Notes: generated from the letters alone by a model not told the origin. 64,000 nt of DNA from Verrucomicrobiaceae bacterium (GCA_027484445.1 JAIXSY010000016.1:37452-101451); one strand, 5' to 3'; shown: positions 45,043 to 53,788, counted from the first letter of the stretch. A program made the numbers and translations.

Positions 45043-45744
45043 TCACGGCGCAGCTGCTTTGGCTAAATCTGCAGCAATCAGATCTGCCAGCTGACGTGTC
45101 GAAGCTTCAAAATGACTGCGCAGTAGATCCACGTTGGTGGCATAGGCGGTGAGCGGGGCTCGTGATACAGTTGCCCAAGTTTGATTCAAACCACTGGGGT
45201 ATCTCATGGATTTTTTTCGGACAGGATTCCCTCCAATCATCAGCACAACCTCCGCGGAAACGACAGGAGCAAAGTTTACATCATCTAGGCTGTGCAGAGA
45301 ATAATGGGTGATGGTCACGCGGAGTTGTGCAGGCGCGACGGGTTGTTTCGTGAGACGAGGACCGAAAAAGCTGTCTTGCTGCATCTTCGTGAGAAGTTGC
45401 TCCGTCAAAATGCGGTCCAAATCCTGGGGAACATTTTTTGCGATCGCATCTGTGCTTGCTTTATTTTTTCTCGCGTCGTTTGCGCTTTCTGCTGCCACAA
45501 CGACCTCGGAGATGATGCCTCCAACCAAACCAAATCCTAAGCCACCGCTGATGCCACCCGCCATGGCAGCATCGTCACTGCTGGTGAAGTTTGGCTTGGT
45601 GTAGGCATCCCGCTGGGTTGTCGCAGGAGGGATGTGGATGGATGTGATTTTTGACTTTTGGGATTGGGATAGCTTTGTGGCGCAAGACGGCAAAAACGCG
45701 CTGAGACTTATAACAACGAGTAATTTCAGGAGGCTTGTTTTCAT
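45043..45744 (-). CDS. Hypothetical lipoprotein
   Basis: A 233-residue protein with signal KTSLLKLLVVISLSAFLPSC and lipobox Cys. It has a glycine-rich hydrophobic segment (AMAGGISGGLGFGLVGGII) that could insert in a membrane. Later come LDRILTEQLLTKMQQDSFFG and APAQLRVTITHYSLHSLDDV, a pattern reminiscent of outer-membrane lipoproteins that handle divalent or small ligands, but no family can be named. ATG at 45744 places the signal at the N-terminus. It lies upstream of the SmpA-like lipoprotein in the same direction, 96 bp apart, and may be co-transcribed with it. Confidence 0.68.
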   Translation of the reverse strand: MKTSLLKLLVVISLSAFLPSCATKLSQSQKSKITSIHIPPATTQRDAYTKPNFTSSDDAAMAGGISGGLGFGLVGGIISEVVVAAESANDARKNKASTDAIAKNVPQDLDRILTEQLLTKMQQDSFFGPRLTKQPVAPAQLRVTITHYSLHSLDDVNFAPVVSAEVVLMIGGNPVRKKSMRYPSGLNQTWATVSRAPLTAYATNVDLLRSHFEASTRQLADLIAADLAKAAAP

Positions 45745-46172
45745 CGGAGGGTATTTGGAAACCAATTGAAGTTTTTGAAACGGACAGCTTTGAAGGGTTA
45801 ATCTGGATGCCGAAGTTCCACGGGGCAGGAATGCCCAGCTTACTGGGAATGGCGAAATTCGGGTGGAATGCGTTGAAAATCAGCCATTGGGCTGGTGTTT
45901 TTGTTTGTAAATAACGAGTTGCCTAAGTCAATCGTCCAATCAAATCAAAAATTAACGATTCATTCAGGGATCTGAGATGCTCTGAATTGCACATCAATCT
46001 ACGCTTTTGAGAAATCCATAAAGACTCAGCTTATGGGTCAAGGCTCTCGACCAGAAAGGCGCGGCTTCAGCTTGTCCGATTGAAATCATTTTCGCAGGTG
46101 AATGCGGAGGGTTGTTTTTTCCTTTGAGTTCATTGGCGAGTCATGACCGAAAGGTTCTTCGTCCAAGCAGGT
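45745..46172. other. Intergenic region, no gene seen
   Basis: A 428-bp AT-richer gap. No ORF with protein-like composition is visible on either strand. It should contain the promoter of the minus-strand lipoprotein and the end of the SGNH transcript, but no clear hairpin or -35/-10 pair was found. Confidence 0.5.
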
Positions 46173-47165
46173 TCAGGAGCCAGCAGGCGGAAGCCAAGCG
46201 CTGCGTTCCAGTTCGGCAAGGATGCTTTCGGCGAGGCGACGGTGGCCTTCGGGTCGGATGTGGGAAGAGTCGATGAACAGTGCATCCAAGGTCTCCGAGG
46301 GGAATGCGGTTTTCATGTCCAAGATCCGCACGCTGGGCGCGCTAAAGGCATGGGTCCAGGCCAACTTGGAATCATTCAGCTGCCAAGCACTGGGCCCATG
46401 GCCGACTCGGGTGGCTTGGTTCACGATGAGCAGCTTCACACCGGCGTCCACGGCTCGCTTCACACTCTTCGCCGTGACTTCCCTGGCGCGTTGTTCCCAG
46501 ACCTTCAGGCGTGCTGGGTCCCGAGAGGCGACTTCCTCCGCCTCGGCGTCCAAACCGCCTTGTGGGGTCAGGACGGCCCTGGGCAGCAGCTGACCGTTGA
46601 CTTTCTGACTCTTCAGCGAGTGGAGCAGCCGCAGAAAATGCGAGTGCATGAGCCAATGGCGCGGGTGCGCGCTGGCGAATTCATTCTTCCGGTTCCACTC
46701 GCGCTCGTCTTCGAACTCATTCGTCATGCCCACATGCAGCACCACCACATCTGGCTGGAAGCGCAGCGCCTGCTCCACCAGCAGGTCTTTGCGCCGTGCG
46801 CCAAAGCCTGGCAGCGCAAGGCTGATGCACTCTGCCTTCAGGCCCCGTGCCCTGAGCTGAGCCTGCAGGTGCCCGGTGTAACAGTCCGCCACGCTCGTCC
46901 CACGTGCCACGGAGTCGCCTACCACCATCACTCGAAAAACATCCTGCGGACACACGCGCGCGAAGTGCTGGGGGAAAAAGCGTCGTCCCCCGGTGCGCAA
47001 CAGATCCACGCGGCCATCGTCCCTTTCATAGATACCAGCGGTGGGGTGGTAGCCGTAGTCAAAGCGCCCCTCCATGGAGTGCTGGAAAACCGTGCGCATC
47101 AGCAGCTCCGCTGTGGCAAAGAGCAGGAGGAAGAGGAAAAAACTCCGCGTGAGGAGAAGAGGCAT
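46173..47165 (-). CDS. SGNH/GDSL hydrolase-like protein, partner of MBOAT acyltransferase
   Basis: A 330-residue protein with an N-terminal membrane anchor (LTRSFFLFLLLFATAELLM). The SGNH blocks are VMVVGDSVARGTS near residues 80-90 (catalytic serine), ISLALPGFGARRKDLLVEQ, VVLHVGMTNEFEDE (N block) and FIDSSHIRPEGHRRLAE near the C-terminus (DxxH). It follows the MBOAT gene by 6 bp. Pairs of an MBOAT membrane acyltransferase and a periplasmic SGNH protein acetylate alginate, peptidoglycan and other glycans; the same role is inferred here. A long antisense ORF on + is regarded as a shadow. Confidence 0.83.
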   Translation of the reverse strand: MPLLLTRSFFLFLLLFATAELLMRTVFQHSMEGRFDYGYHPTAGIYERDDGRVDLLRTGGRRFFPQHFARVCPQDVFRVMVVGDSVARGTSVADCYTGHLQAQLRARGLKAECISLALPGFGARRKDLLVEQALRFQPDVVVLHVGMTNEFEDEREWNRKNEFASAHPRHWLMHSHFLRLLHSLKSQKVNGQLLPRAVLTPQGGLDAEAEEVASRDPARLKVWEQRAREVTAKSVKRAVDAGVKLLIVNQATRVGHGPSAWQLNDSKLAWTHAFSAPSVRILDMKTAFPSETLDALFIDSSHIRPEGHRRLAESILAELERSAWLPPAGS

Positions 47166-47171
47166 GGGAGG

Positions 47172-48743
47172 TCAGAACTGAAAATAAATGAACTCCTGCT
47201 CGGCCACCAGAGAGCTCGCGGATAGGGCAAAGAGCAGGAAGTAAATCACCCCGCGTACTGCCCAGGGCAGATGGCCCAGTGCGGCCTCATCTTGATCCCG
47301 GCGGGTCAGGGCCTGGAGCAGTAGCAGGGGCAGGATGTGAAGGACCAGCCACAGCAGCGGCTTGGCAAAAGCGTCTGCACTCGGCGTCACGCTCAAGGCA
47401 GCAAACCATTGGCCAAGCTGCACCATGGAGTGGCAGCGAAAGATGACCCAACCGATCAGCGTCAGAGGAAACATCACCACCACAGCCAGCACGCTGCTGG
47501 AGCTGCCTAGGCGTGCCAAAGGCGGCACCACGCGGTAGAGCGTGAGCAGACCCGCGTGATAGGCACCCCAAAGCACGAAAGTCCAGCTGGCTCCATGCCA
47601 TAGCCCGGCGAGCAGCATCGTGATCCATAGATTCAGCACCGTGCGCGCTGAACCGGCTCGATTGCCCCCCAGCGGGATGTACACGTAGTCCCGAAACCAC
47701 GTGGAAAGAGTGATGTGCCATCGCTGCCAAAAGTCTGAGGGATCACGCGCGCCGTAGGGCATGCGGAAATTCCGGCTCAGCTCAAAGCCCAGGAGCCGTG
47801 CAGAACCACGCGCCAGATCCGTGTAGCCGGAAAAGTCACCATAGATCTGGAAGGCAAAAGCCACCACGCCGAGCACGGCCCAGGCTGCATCTGTCGGTCC
47901 CTGACTGCCAAAGGCATGGTTCGCCACCAGCGCGCAGTTGTCTGCCACAAAAGCCTTTTTGAAAAGACCCAGGAGAAGCAGGCGTAGCCCCTCGCGCAGA
48001 TACTCGTTCTGCCAGCGCATTGGCGTCAGGAACTGCGGCATGAAGCTCACCGGACGCTCGATCGGGCCTGCCACCAGCTGGGGAAAAAAGGCCAGGTAAG
48101 CCGCAAACGTCACCCCATCTGCCGGGTGCTCCACTTTTCTCCGAAACACCTGCACCGCATAGGCCACCGACTGAAAGGTGTAAAAAGACACGGCCACCGG
48201 CAGGATGATCTGGGGTAGCGTCCAGCCCGGCTGAATCCCCATCCACTCGAGCAGAGCCACCAGACTCTCCGCGAAAAAGCCGAAGTACTTGAAGAAACCC
48301 AGCACCAGCAAATTCGTCAGCACACTCAGCCACAGAAAAGCGCGCCGCCGTGCCTGCTCCTCCCAGCGCCAGATCCACTCATGGGCAAGCGTGAAGAGCA
48401 GGGGAAAAGCCGCTGCCACGGCCAAGCTCGACCCACTGACCCAGGGCACCGGTAGCGAGGTCGCCTCGTTCACCAAGCGACAGCACCCCAGCCAGATCGC
48501 CGGGAGCAGCGTGGTCAGCAACACAGCGCCCCCCGGGCGGCGCACACCCGTCATGGAGCAGGCACAGTAATAATCGATCCCGGTGGAGGCCGACAGCAAG
48601 GCTAGGAAACGCAGATCCCAAGTGCCGTAAAAGAAATAACTCGTCACCAGCAGCAGCAGCATCCGGCCAGCGTGCGGGAGTTGCCAGTAGGCCAGAGCCA
48701 CACCGGGAAGAAACAGAGCGTATTGCCAAGAAACAAAAGACAT
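47172..48743 (-). CDS. MBOAT family O-acyltransferase (AlgI/DltB-like)
   Basis: A 523-residue polytopic membrane enzyme. QYALFLPGVALAYWQLP and LLLLVTSYFFYGTWDLRFL are the usual AlgI N-terminus; QSVAYAVQVFRRKVEHPADG, FFPQLVAGPIERP, GYTDLARGSARLLGFEL, RDPSDFWQRWHITLSTWFRD and MLLAGLWHGASWTFVLWGAY follow in order. The last includes the conserved catalytic histidine. It transfers acyl groups across the inner membrane for glycan O-acetylation with an SGNH partner. First gene of a two-gene operon on the minus strand. Confidence 0.9.
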   Translation of the reverse strand: MSFVSWQYALFLPGVALAYWQLPHAGRMLLLLVTSYFFYGTWDLRFLALLSASTGIDYYCACSMTGVRRPGGAVLLTTLLPAIWLGCCRLVNEATSLPVPWVSGSSLAVAAAFPLLFTLAHEWIWRWEEQARRRAFLWLSVLTNLLVLGFFKYFGFFAESLVALLEWMGIQPGWTLPQIILPVAVSFYTFQSVAYAVQVFRRKVEHPADGVTFAAYLAFFPQLVAGPIERPVSFMPQFLTPMRWQNEYLREGLRLLLLGLFKKAFVADNCALVANHAFGSQGPTDAAWAVLGVVAFAFQIYGDFSGYTDLARGSARLLGFELSRNFRMPYGARDPSDFWQRWHITLSTWFRDYVYIPLGGNRAGSARTVLNLWITMLLAGLWHGASWTFVLWGAYHAGLLTLYRVVPPLARLGSSSSVLAVVVMFPLTLIGWVIFRCHSMVQLGQWFAALSVTPSADAFAKPLLWLVLHILPLLLLQALTRRDQDEAALGHLPWAVRGVIYFLLFALSASSLVAEQEFIYFQF

Positions 48744-49396
48744 GATGCAGGGGGCCAGGCCTTCCGCAGAGGGCGTGGCGTGGTCAGCGGCCAGCTTCCT
48801 CCTAGGCTGGGTTTGCAGGCTGGCAAGGCCAAGCCGTTCCCAGATCCAAAAGAATGGCGTTCAAGGAATTGCCACCCCAGATCACTGCTCTTGGCACAGG
48901 CTACTTGACCGCCATGCCTTCTCGGCACCGTTCCCTTCGACCGCGTCTTGCGAAACGCGCCTACCGGCCCAGGCAGGAACAGTCGCCAGACTGCCCATGG
49001 ATGCACCTGGGACGAAAGCTTTCAGGGGAGGCGGCTGCCAGGTCTGCCCGAACCATGGTCGAGTATCCAAACGGCCGGAAACCGATGAACTCGAACTCAT
49101 GATGGAGGCTACTCAGGAGGTCTTGTGTTCAGGCGATTCGCTACTGTGGGACCGACGCCTCCACCTTGAGGCGGTTTCAGGAGATCGATATTCCAGAGAT
49201 TTGTGGACGGCGTGCCCGCACCTCAGGCGGCCCCAGCCACCAAACCATGGTGGCATTTCTGGTAGTCCTGAGAGCTGCGGCCACCGTCGAAAGGTCACCG
49301 CCGAACAAAAGAGCTGTAGCCCCTGCCATTACGGAATCTTATGCGATAAGTGGTTCACGCCTGATCTAAAGCGTCTTGCCAACCGAACACACGCCC
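48744..49396. other. Long intergenic region, no convincing gene
   Basis: A 653-bp gap between divergent genes. ORFs crossing it (for example 48742-49422 on +) have shadow-like composition. Two small hairpins are visible: CGCCTC/GAGGCG around 49157-49174 and CCACC/GGTGG near 49240-49255. They might belong to an unannotated RNA, but nothing recognisable is present. Confidence 0.45.
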
Positions 49397-49660
49397 ATGA
49401 AAACCAAAGCATCCAAGTCTAGCTACCGTCGTGCATTCCTCATTGAAACAACAGTCGGTGGTATCCTGCTTTTGGCTTCGCTCTTGGCGTATTTCATGGA
49501 ACAGCGCAGCCCTGAACTCCGAGGCTCATTGGTTTGGGGATTCATGTTCCCGGCCGTGATCAATCTTTTTTTGGCATCACTGCACTACACCCGTTATCGA
49601 TTTGCCATTCTCGAGGATTCCATCCGGCAATGCCTAGCAGGAGGTTGTGCAGACCGCTGA
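49397..49660 (+). CDS. Small membrane protein
   Basis: An 87-residue protein with a basic N-terminus and two predicted membrane segments: VGGILLLASLLAYFM (residues about 20-35) and LVWGFMFPAVINLFLASL (about 45-63). A cytoplasmic tail ends in CLAGGCADR. The ATG was chosen over an upstream TTG. No family recognised. It is convergent with the btaB-like gene, 26 bp apart. Confidence 0.6.
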   Translation: MKTKASKSSYRRAFLIETTVGGILLLASLLAYFMEQRSPELRGSLVWGFMFPAVINLFLASLHYTRYRFAILEDSIRQCLAGGCADR

Positions 49661-49686
49661 AGAGGACACCACTGGCTGAGGCGAAA

Positions 49687-50358
49687 TCACGCGCGTGGGC
49701 TGCCGATGTAGTTGAGGTAGCTCCAGAGACCGCCGTAGCCTTGGTGGAGGTGGCGACTTAGGGGGGTGAAGTGTTGATCGAGGGTGGCGAGCACCTGGCC
49801 CTCCATGCGCACGTGGTTGATGCCCATCCAGCGGCGGAACCAAGCGTGGGGGCTGGTGTGGAAGTCGGCGACGGCGATGAGGCCGCGCTCGCTCAGGTCG
49901 TGGCGACAGGTGCGCAGGACGTCGTCGTAGCCAGGATTGATCATGCTGAGGGAGTAGCTGCAGACGATGAGGTCGAACCGAGGTCCGACGGCGACGGGGG
50001 CGTCGTAGGCGCGGTGGATGAGGCCGACGCGGGAGCCGTAGGGGCGGACTTTGGCACGGGCGCGGTCGAGCATGTCGCGGGAGAGGTCGAGGCCGATGAC
50101 CTGGGCCTTGGGGAAGCGGTCGGCGAGGGCGACGAGGTTGCTGCCAGTGCCGCAGCCGATTTCCAGGATGCGCTGGGGCATCATCATGTGCTGGGAGACG
50201 CTGCGGACGAGGGAGCGGCGGCCGAAGAGGAAGGCCCAGCGGGTGAGGTCGTAGATGCCGGCGTGCCAGCGGTAGTAGCCGGAGAGGGGATGGACGGAGA
50301 GGCGTTCATCGGCAGGCGTGACAGCCGGGGCGGGTGGGGCGGCAAGGGCGGTGCTCAT
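49687..50358 (-). CDS. btaB: BtaB-like SAM-dependent N-methyltransferase
   Basis: A 223-residue class I methyltransferase. The N-terminal part SGYYRWHAGIYDLTRWAFLF followed by GRRSLV is typical of BtaB. RILEIGCGTGSNLVALAD is the SAM loop, VIGLDLSRDMLDRARAKV the ribose-binding segment, and FDLIVCSYSLSMINPG the next conserved block. BtaB trimethylates diacylglyceryl-homoserine to give the betaine lipid DGTS. The assignment rests strongly on the btaA-like partner: the ATG overlaps its stop (ATGA on the minus strand). Other UbiE-like functions are possible without the context. Confidence 0.82.
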   Translation of the reverse strand: MSTALAAPPAPAVTPADERLSVHPLSGYYRWHAGIYDLTRWAFLFGRRSLVRSVSQHMMMPQRILEIGCGTGSNLVALADRFPKAQVIGLDLSRDMLDRARAKVRPYGSRVGLIHRAYDAPVAVGPRFDLIVCSYSLSMINPGYDDVLRTCRHDLSERGLIAVADFHTSPHAWFRRWMGINHVRMEGQVLATLDQHFTPLSRHLHQGYGGLWSYLNYIGSPRA

Positions 50359-51545
50359 GGCAGGACGTGGGCGAGGAGGGTGCAGCCGTAGGTGCCGACG
50401 CGGTCCAGCGGGTGGTGCTGCTCGGCCTGGGCGGTGTCGAGCTGGAGGCGCTGTAGGATTTCGGGCGGGATGAAGTCGATCTGCGGGCTGGCGGAGCGCA
50501 TGAGGATGCAGGCACCCGGGGCGCTGTTTTCCAGGATGAGCTGCCATTCCTCCAGCAGAGCCTGGGGCTTGTGGGCGGCGAGCCAGTCCTGGTGGTCGAG
50601 GAGGACGAAGTGGGTGTAGGGGCCGGGGTGCTCGCGGAGGAAGTTTGCCAGGGTGGCGGTGTGGCTTTTCAGCCGGGGCTCGCGTTCCCGCAGCAGGGCC
50701 TGGTTTTCTGGCAGCAGATAGCTAGGGCAGCAGGTGGGGGTGTAGTGGCCGGTGAAATAGACGCGCCAGAAGTAGTTGTCCCAAAAGGGCACTTCGGTGA
50801 GCACGTGCTCCATTTTCTGCTGGATGTAGCCGGAGAGGCCACCGGGGAACTGGGTCTCGATCAGCCGGACCTGGGCGCGGGGCACGCCGAGCATGGTCAT
50901 GGCCATGGGCTGGCGGAGTAACCAAGTGATGAAGCGGCCCCAGAGGGCGGGGCGGACGTGGGCGTAGAGGCGGCGCTGCTCCTCCAGGCTGGTGGCGTGC
51001 AGCAGGGCGTCCACGTAATCGCGCACCTGGCTGTTGCCAAAGAAGGTGTGGAGGGCGATCCAGGCCATCTGGCCGGCGGTGCCGCGGTAGTAAAAGGAGG
51101 GGTTCAGCGGCGTGCTGCGGAAGTAGTAATGCTTCTCCTGCCAGTAGCGCAGGGCGTGGGCGGGTAGGTCGTCGCGCAGGCGTTCCAGCAGGCTGCGCAG
51201 ATCGGGGTGGGTGCCGTGGCCAAAGGTCTGGAAAAGCTCCTCGAAATCGCAGCGGCGGATCATGGCCTTCTTTAGCTCCAGCAGGGCGTTCTGGCGCGGG
51301 TTCATGTCCACGGCGTGGATCTCGGCGGGGCCGTCGAGCAGGTAGTCCAGGGCATTGCAGCCGGCGCTGGTGATCATGACGACCCGGCTGGAGGCATCCA
51401 GGCGCATCATGGCGCGGTCCAGGCGGGGGTCCTCCCAGCAGGTGTTGTAAACCAGGTTGCCGCCGTGCACGCGGCGGAAGATGGCGTCCTGGGTGCGATG
51501 ACTGATCTGAGCGGGCAATGAGGCGCGAGCGGGCATGGAGCGCAT
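50355..51545 (-). CDS. btaA: BtaA-like S-adenosylmethionine:diacylglycerol 3-amino-3-carboxypropyl transferase (DUF3419)
   Basis: A 396-residue protein matching BtaA. GGNLVYNTCWEDPRLDRAMM holds the family-specific NTCWEDP motif; VVMITSAGCNALDYLLDGPA and IHAVDMNPRQNALLELKKA form the SAM-binding fold; FRVYF-type and HFVLLDHQDWLA segments follow. BtaA moves the aminocarboxypropyl group of SAM to diacylglycerol, the first step of DGTS synthesis, which often replaces phospholipid under phosphate limitation. Of several ATGs (51557, 51545, 51536) the middle one has a GAGG six bases upstream and was chosen. It is followed directly by the btaB-like gene. Confidence 0.87.
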   Translation of the reverse strand: MRSMPARASLPAQISHRTQDAIFRRVHGGNLVYNTCWEDPRLDRAMMRLDASSRVVMITSAGCNALDYLLDGPAEIHAVDMNPRQNALLELKKAMIRRCDFEELFQTFGHGTHPDLRSLLERLRDDLPAHALRYWQEKHYYFRSTPLNPSFYYRGTAGQMAWIALHTFFGNSQVRDYVDALLHATSLEEQRRLYAHVRPALWGRFITWLLRQPMAMTMLGVPRAQVRLIETQFPGGLSGYIQQKMEHVLTEVPFWDNYFWRVYFTGHYTPTCCPSYLLPENQALLREREPRLKSHTATLANFLREHPGPYTHFVLLDHQDWLAAHKPQALLEEWQLILENSAPGACILMRSASPQIDFIPPEILQRLQLDTAQAEQHHPLDRVGTYGCTLLAHVLP

Positions 51546-51585
51546 CTGGTGCCTCATGGGTCGGAGATCACAGCCGACTTTGTGC

Positions 51586-51597
51586 AACGATATCGTT
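51586..51597. other. 12-bp perfect palindrome upstream of btaA
   Basis: AACGATATCGTT covers the stop codon of the CHASE2-like gene and lies 41 bp upstream of the chosen btaA start. It could be an operator half-site pair for a dimeric regulator, but a single chance palindrome cannot be excluded. Confidence 0.35.
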
Positions 51598-52864
51598 AGA
51601 CCTGGACCTCGGGCAGAGACGTGGGGCTGTCCTCCTCGGTGCTTCTTTTTCCTGCGATCAGCCCGACGCAGGAACCCGTGAGGATAAGCACCACGGGCAT
51701 GGCAGGTGGGCACCAGACAAGCGCGGCGTGAAAGGCACTGAAGCTCACCAGCAGCGCCGCGAAGATGCAGGCCAGTCCGCTGCGCAGGGGATGGCGCGCG
51801 CCACTGCCAAGCGCGATCCAGGCAGCGGCAAGCGCTGCGAGTCCCCAGGCCAATCCCTGTTGCCAGCCGACCAACTGGGTCAGATGCGGCAGCGCGAGCA
51901 CCTGAGCCAGGGCTAGGGCGTGAGTGAGTGCTGGGCGGGAGCGGCTGTTGTCGTCGTGATCCAGGCCGATGACGATGACCTTGCCCGTGCCAAGTGCGGC
52001 TTTGTCCTCAGGCGACAGGGTGTCCGCTAGGGTGCCGGTCATCAGGTCTAGGGCATTGATGACGGGCACCTGGCCTTTCAGGTCCACCTTCACCGAACCA
52101 TCGTTCTCCAGCGGGACAAAGGCGCCGTTGGAGAGATAGGCCGCGGCTCCTGGGCCAAAGCGCACGCGGTGCTGGGCATACGGGGTGCCGGTGAGCCGGG
52201 CGAGGGTCTGCGCCAGCAGGCTGGGATGCAGCCGCTCCTCGGCCCGCAGGGCATAGGGCAGGGAAGCGCTGCTGCCCTGAGCGACCTGACTGGCATCGAG
52301 CCCCAGTTCACCGATGGCCCGCAGCGCTGGGTCTGGCACTGAGATGAGGGCGGCGATGGCTGGCACCCGGCTCGTTTCGCCACTGATCTTCTGAAAGCAG
52401 GGCAGTGTCTCCGCCAGATCTCCCATGAAGGGGGGGGGCACCTCCGCGCTGGACTTTTCCACCAGCGTCGTCTCTACCGCGCTGATCACGCTGGTGTAGG
52501 GCAGCAGTGTCTCGGCCAGAGCCGGCAGGAACTCTGGCGGCGGACTGCCCCAGTTCAGAGGCGTGGCCAGGACCAGCGCGGCGGGCTCGTGCGCTTGCAG
52601 GGACTTCAGCACCATCTGCCAGTCCAGTGGCTTGGGCGGCCATCCGCTGTATTCGAGTCGATCTGACTCCCGCAGGGCCACCATGGCCACACGGCCAGGG
52701 GCAGCGGGATCGGGTTGGCTCAGGCGCTCGCGCGCATTCGCAGCCAGGAAGTCGAGGAAAAGATCGTCCAGGTGCTGCAAACGACCAGCGCGCTGCTCTC
52801 GGTCGAGATACCAAGCCGAGGTGGCCAGGCTAGCGGCGAGGAACAAGAGACGAATCCAGAACAT
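51596..52864 (-). CDS. CHASE2-like membrane protein without output domain
   Basis: A 422-residue protein. One N-terminal membrane segment (WIRLLFLAASLATSAWYL) is followed by a large extracytoplasmic region of about 290 residues. LDDLFLDFLAANARERLSQP, VAMVALRESDRLEYSGWPPK and TGKVIVIGLDHDDNSRSRPA match the CHASE2 sensor layout. Three hydrophobic segments close the protein (about residues 325-405), with a short polar tail. CHASE2 normally feeds a cyclase, kinase or diguanylate cyclase domain; none is present here. It lies 50 bp upstream of btaA in the same direction, so co-expression with the lipid genes is plausible. Confidence 0.72.
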   Translation of the reverse strand: MFWIRLLFLAASLATSAWYLDREQRAGRLQHLDDLFLDFLAANARERLSQPDPAAPGRVAMVALRESDRLEYSGWPPKPLDWQMVLKSLQAHEPAALVLATPLNWGSPPPEFLPALAETLLPYTSVISAVETTLVEKSSAEVPPPFMGDLAETLPCFQKISGETSRVPAIAALISVPDPALRAIGELGLDASQVAQGSSASLPYALRAEERLHPSLLAQTLARLTGTPYAQHRVRFGPGAAAYLSNGAFVPLENDGSVKVDLKGQVPVINALDLMTGTLADTLSPEDKAALGTGKVIVIGLDHDDNSRSRPALTHALALAQVLALPHLTQLVGWQQGLAWGLAALAAAWIALGSGARHPLRSGLACIFAALLVSFSAFHAALVWCPPAMPVVLILTGSCVGLIAGKRSTEEDSPTSLPEVQV

Positions 52865-52959
52865 GACCGGGGAGTGTGCAGCGGAACCCGCTGGGCTGAC
52901 AATGCAGAAATCACAGGGGAAAACGCCCCCGCAGAGACCAAGGCCCGTTTATTTAACAA

Positions 52960-53039
52960 ATATGAAAATTTTAGTTTAGCGACTTGATTCTAGAAATCGT
53001 TATTTTATAATTAGTCGATAAATTATAATTTTCATATTA
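52960..53039. repeat. Nested inverted repeats in an AT-rich island
   Basis: Outer perfect 12-bp arms AATATGAAAATT (52960-52971) and AATTTTCATATT (53028-53039) enclose an inner pair TTATAATT (53006-53013) and AATTATAA (53022-53029). The block is strikingly AT-rich against GC-rich flanks and sits directly upstream of the PEP-CTERM gene. It may be a regulatory site. Confidence 0.7.
52985..53012 (+). promoter_or_regulatory. Sigma-70-like promoter for the PEP-CTERM/GEVED unit
   Basis: TTGATT (52985-52990), a 16-bp spacer, then a perfect TATAAT (53007-53012). The next start codon is at 53057, giving a short leader. The -10 overlaps the inner inverted repeat, so a bound protein there could block transcription. 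Confidence 0.6.
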
Positions 53040-53056
53040 ATTGGCCTCCTCGCTTT

Positions 53057-53788
53057 ATGAAAAATCACCTCCCCCCTTACCTCATCCGCAGCGTGCTGGC
53101 TGCCTTTGCCCTGGGATTGCCCACGGTCGCGAAGGCCAGTGTGACGGCTTACTTGCAGTCAAACATTCCCTCGATGCTGGTCACCAGCACAGGAGCTCCT
53201 CTGGATGGCACGTTTTCTTTTGAACTCGGGACCTTTCAGAGCGGTTTCACGCCAACTTGGGGCAACTTTGAGCAGTGGAATTCCAACTGGAACACCATCG
53301 CGCGCGCCTTTGACCCAACCCCAGCCGATCCCAATGATGGCGACCCCAATGGATGGAATCCTTTGGACCAGTTCTTTGGACTCACGGTTGTGTTTGAGAA
53401 CACAGGCATCTCCAATGGAGAAGGAGCCAGTGCCACGCACGCCTTCATTCCGGGAGAGCAAGTCTATCTCTGGGTTTACAACAGCAAGACTCAGGAGCCA
53501 GGCACCGAGTGGGCTCTGGTGACAAACGTGGGGGGAACGGGAGACACGACGACCGACTGGGTCGTGCCAGTGATGGATGAGCTGCTGCCCTCCACCACTT
53601 GGGATCTGGAAGACACGAATGCAGCCATCGTCGGTGGGGCGAATAACGTGCGCGGTGGTGGCAGCTTCACTGTGCTGCCTGCGAACTACGACATCCAAAC
53701 CGCCGTGGTGCCAGAGCCGGGCACGGCTGGGCTGCTGGTCCTGACCTGCCTGCCCTTGCTGCGCCGCCGCCGTCAGAAGAGCCGCTGA
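53057..53788 (+). CDS. PEP-CTERM sorting domain-containing protein
   Basis: A 243-residue exported protein. The signal peptide ([19 protein letters not shown]) is followed by a beta-rich body ([49 protein letters not shown]). The C-terminal sorting signal has [18 protein letters not shown] and the basic RRRRQKSR end. PEP-CTERM proteins are processed by an exosortase and usually depend on exopolysaccharide export, which fits the glycan cluster in this window; no exosortase gene is visible here. It is followed after 16 bp by the giant GEVED protein gene. Confidence 0.87.
   Translation: MKNHLPPYLIRSVLAAFALGLPTVAKASVTAYLQSNIPSMLVTSTGAPLDGTFSFELGTFQSGFTPTWGNFEQWNSNWNTIARAFDPTPADPNDGDPNGWNPLDQFFGLTVVFENTGISNGEGASATHAFIPGEQVYLWVYNSKTQEPGTEWALVTNVGGTGDTTTDWVVPVMDELLPSTTWDLEDTNAAIVGGANNVRGGGSFTVLPANYDIQTAVVPEPGTAGLLVLTCLPLLRRRRQKSR

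Noticed and set aside
46143..47225. 360-codon ORF on + opposite the SGNH gene
   Set aside because: The minus-strand protein has all SGNH blocks and a membrane anchor; the + ORF is histidine/glutamine/proline-rich and without motifs.
48742..49422. 226-codon ORF on + in the large intergenic gap
   Set aside because: Composition is rich in cysteine, histidine, proline and arginine with no strand or motif pattern; it overlaps the start of the neighbouring gene in another frame.
49771..50391. 206-codon valine/alanine/glutamate-rich ORF on + under btaB
   Set aside because: Very low complexity typical of an antisense frame in GC-rich DNA.
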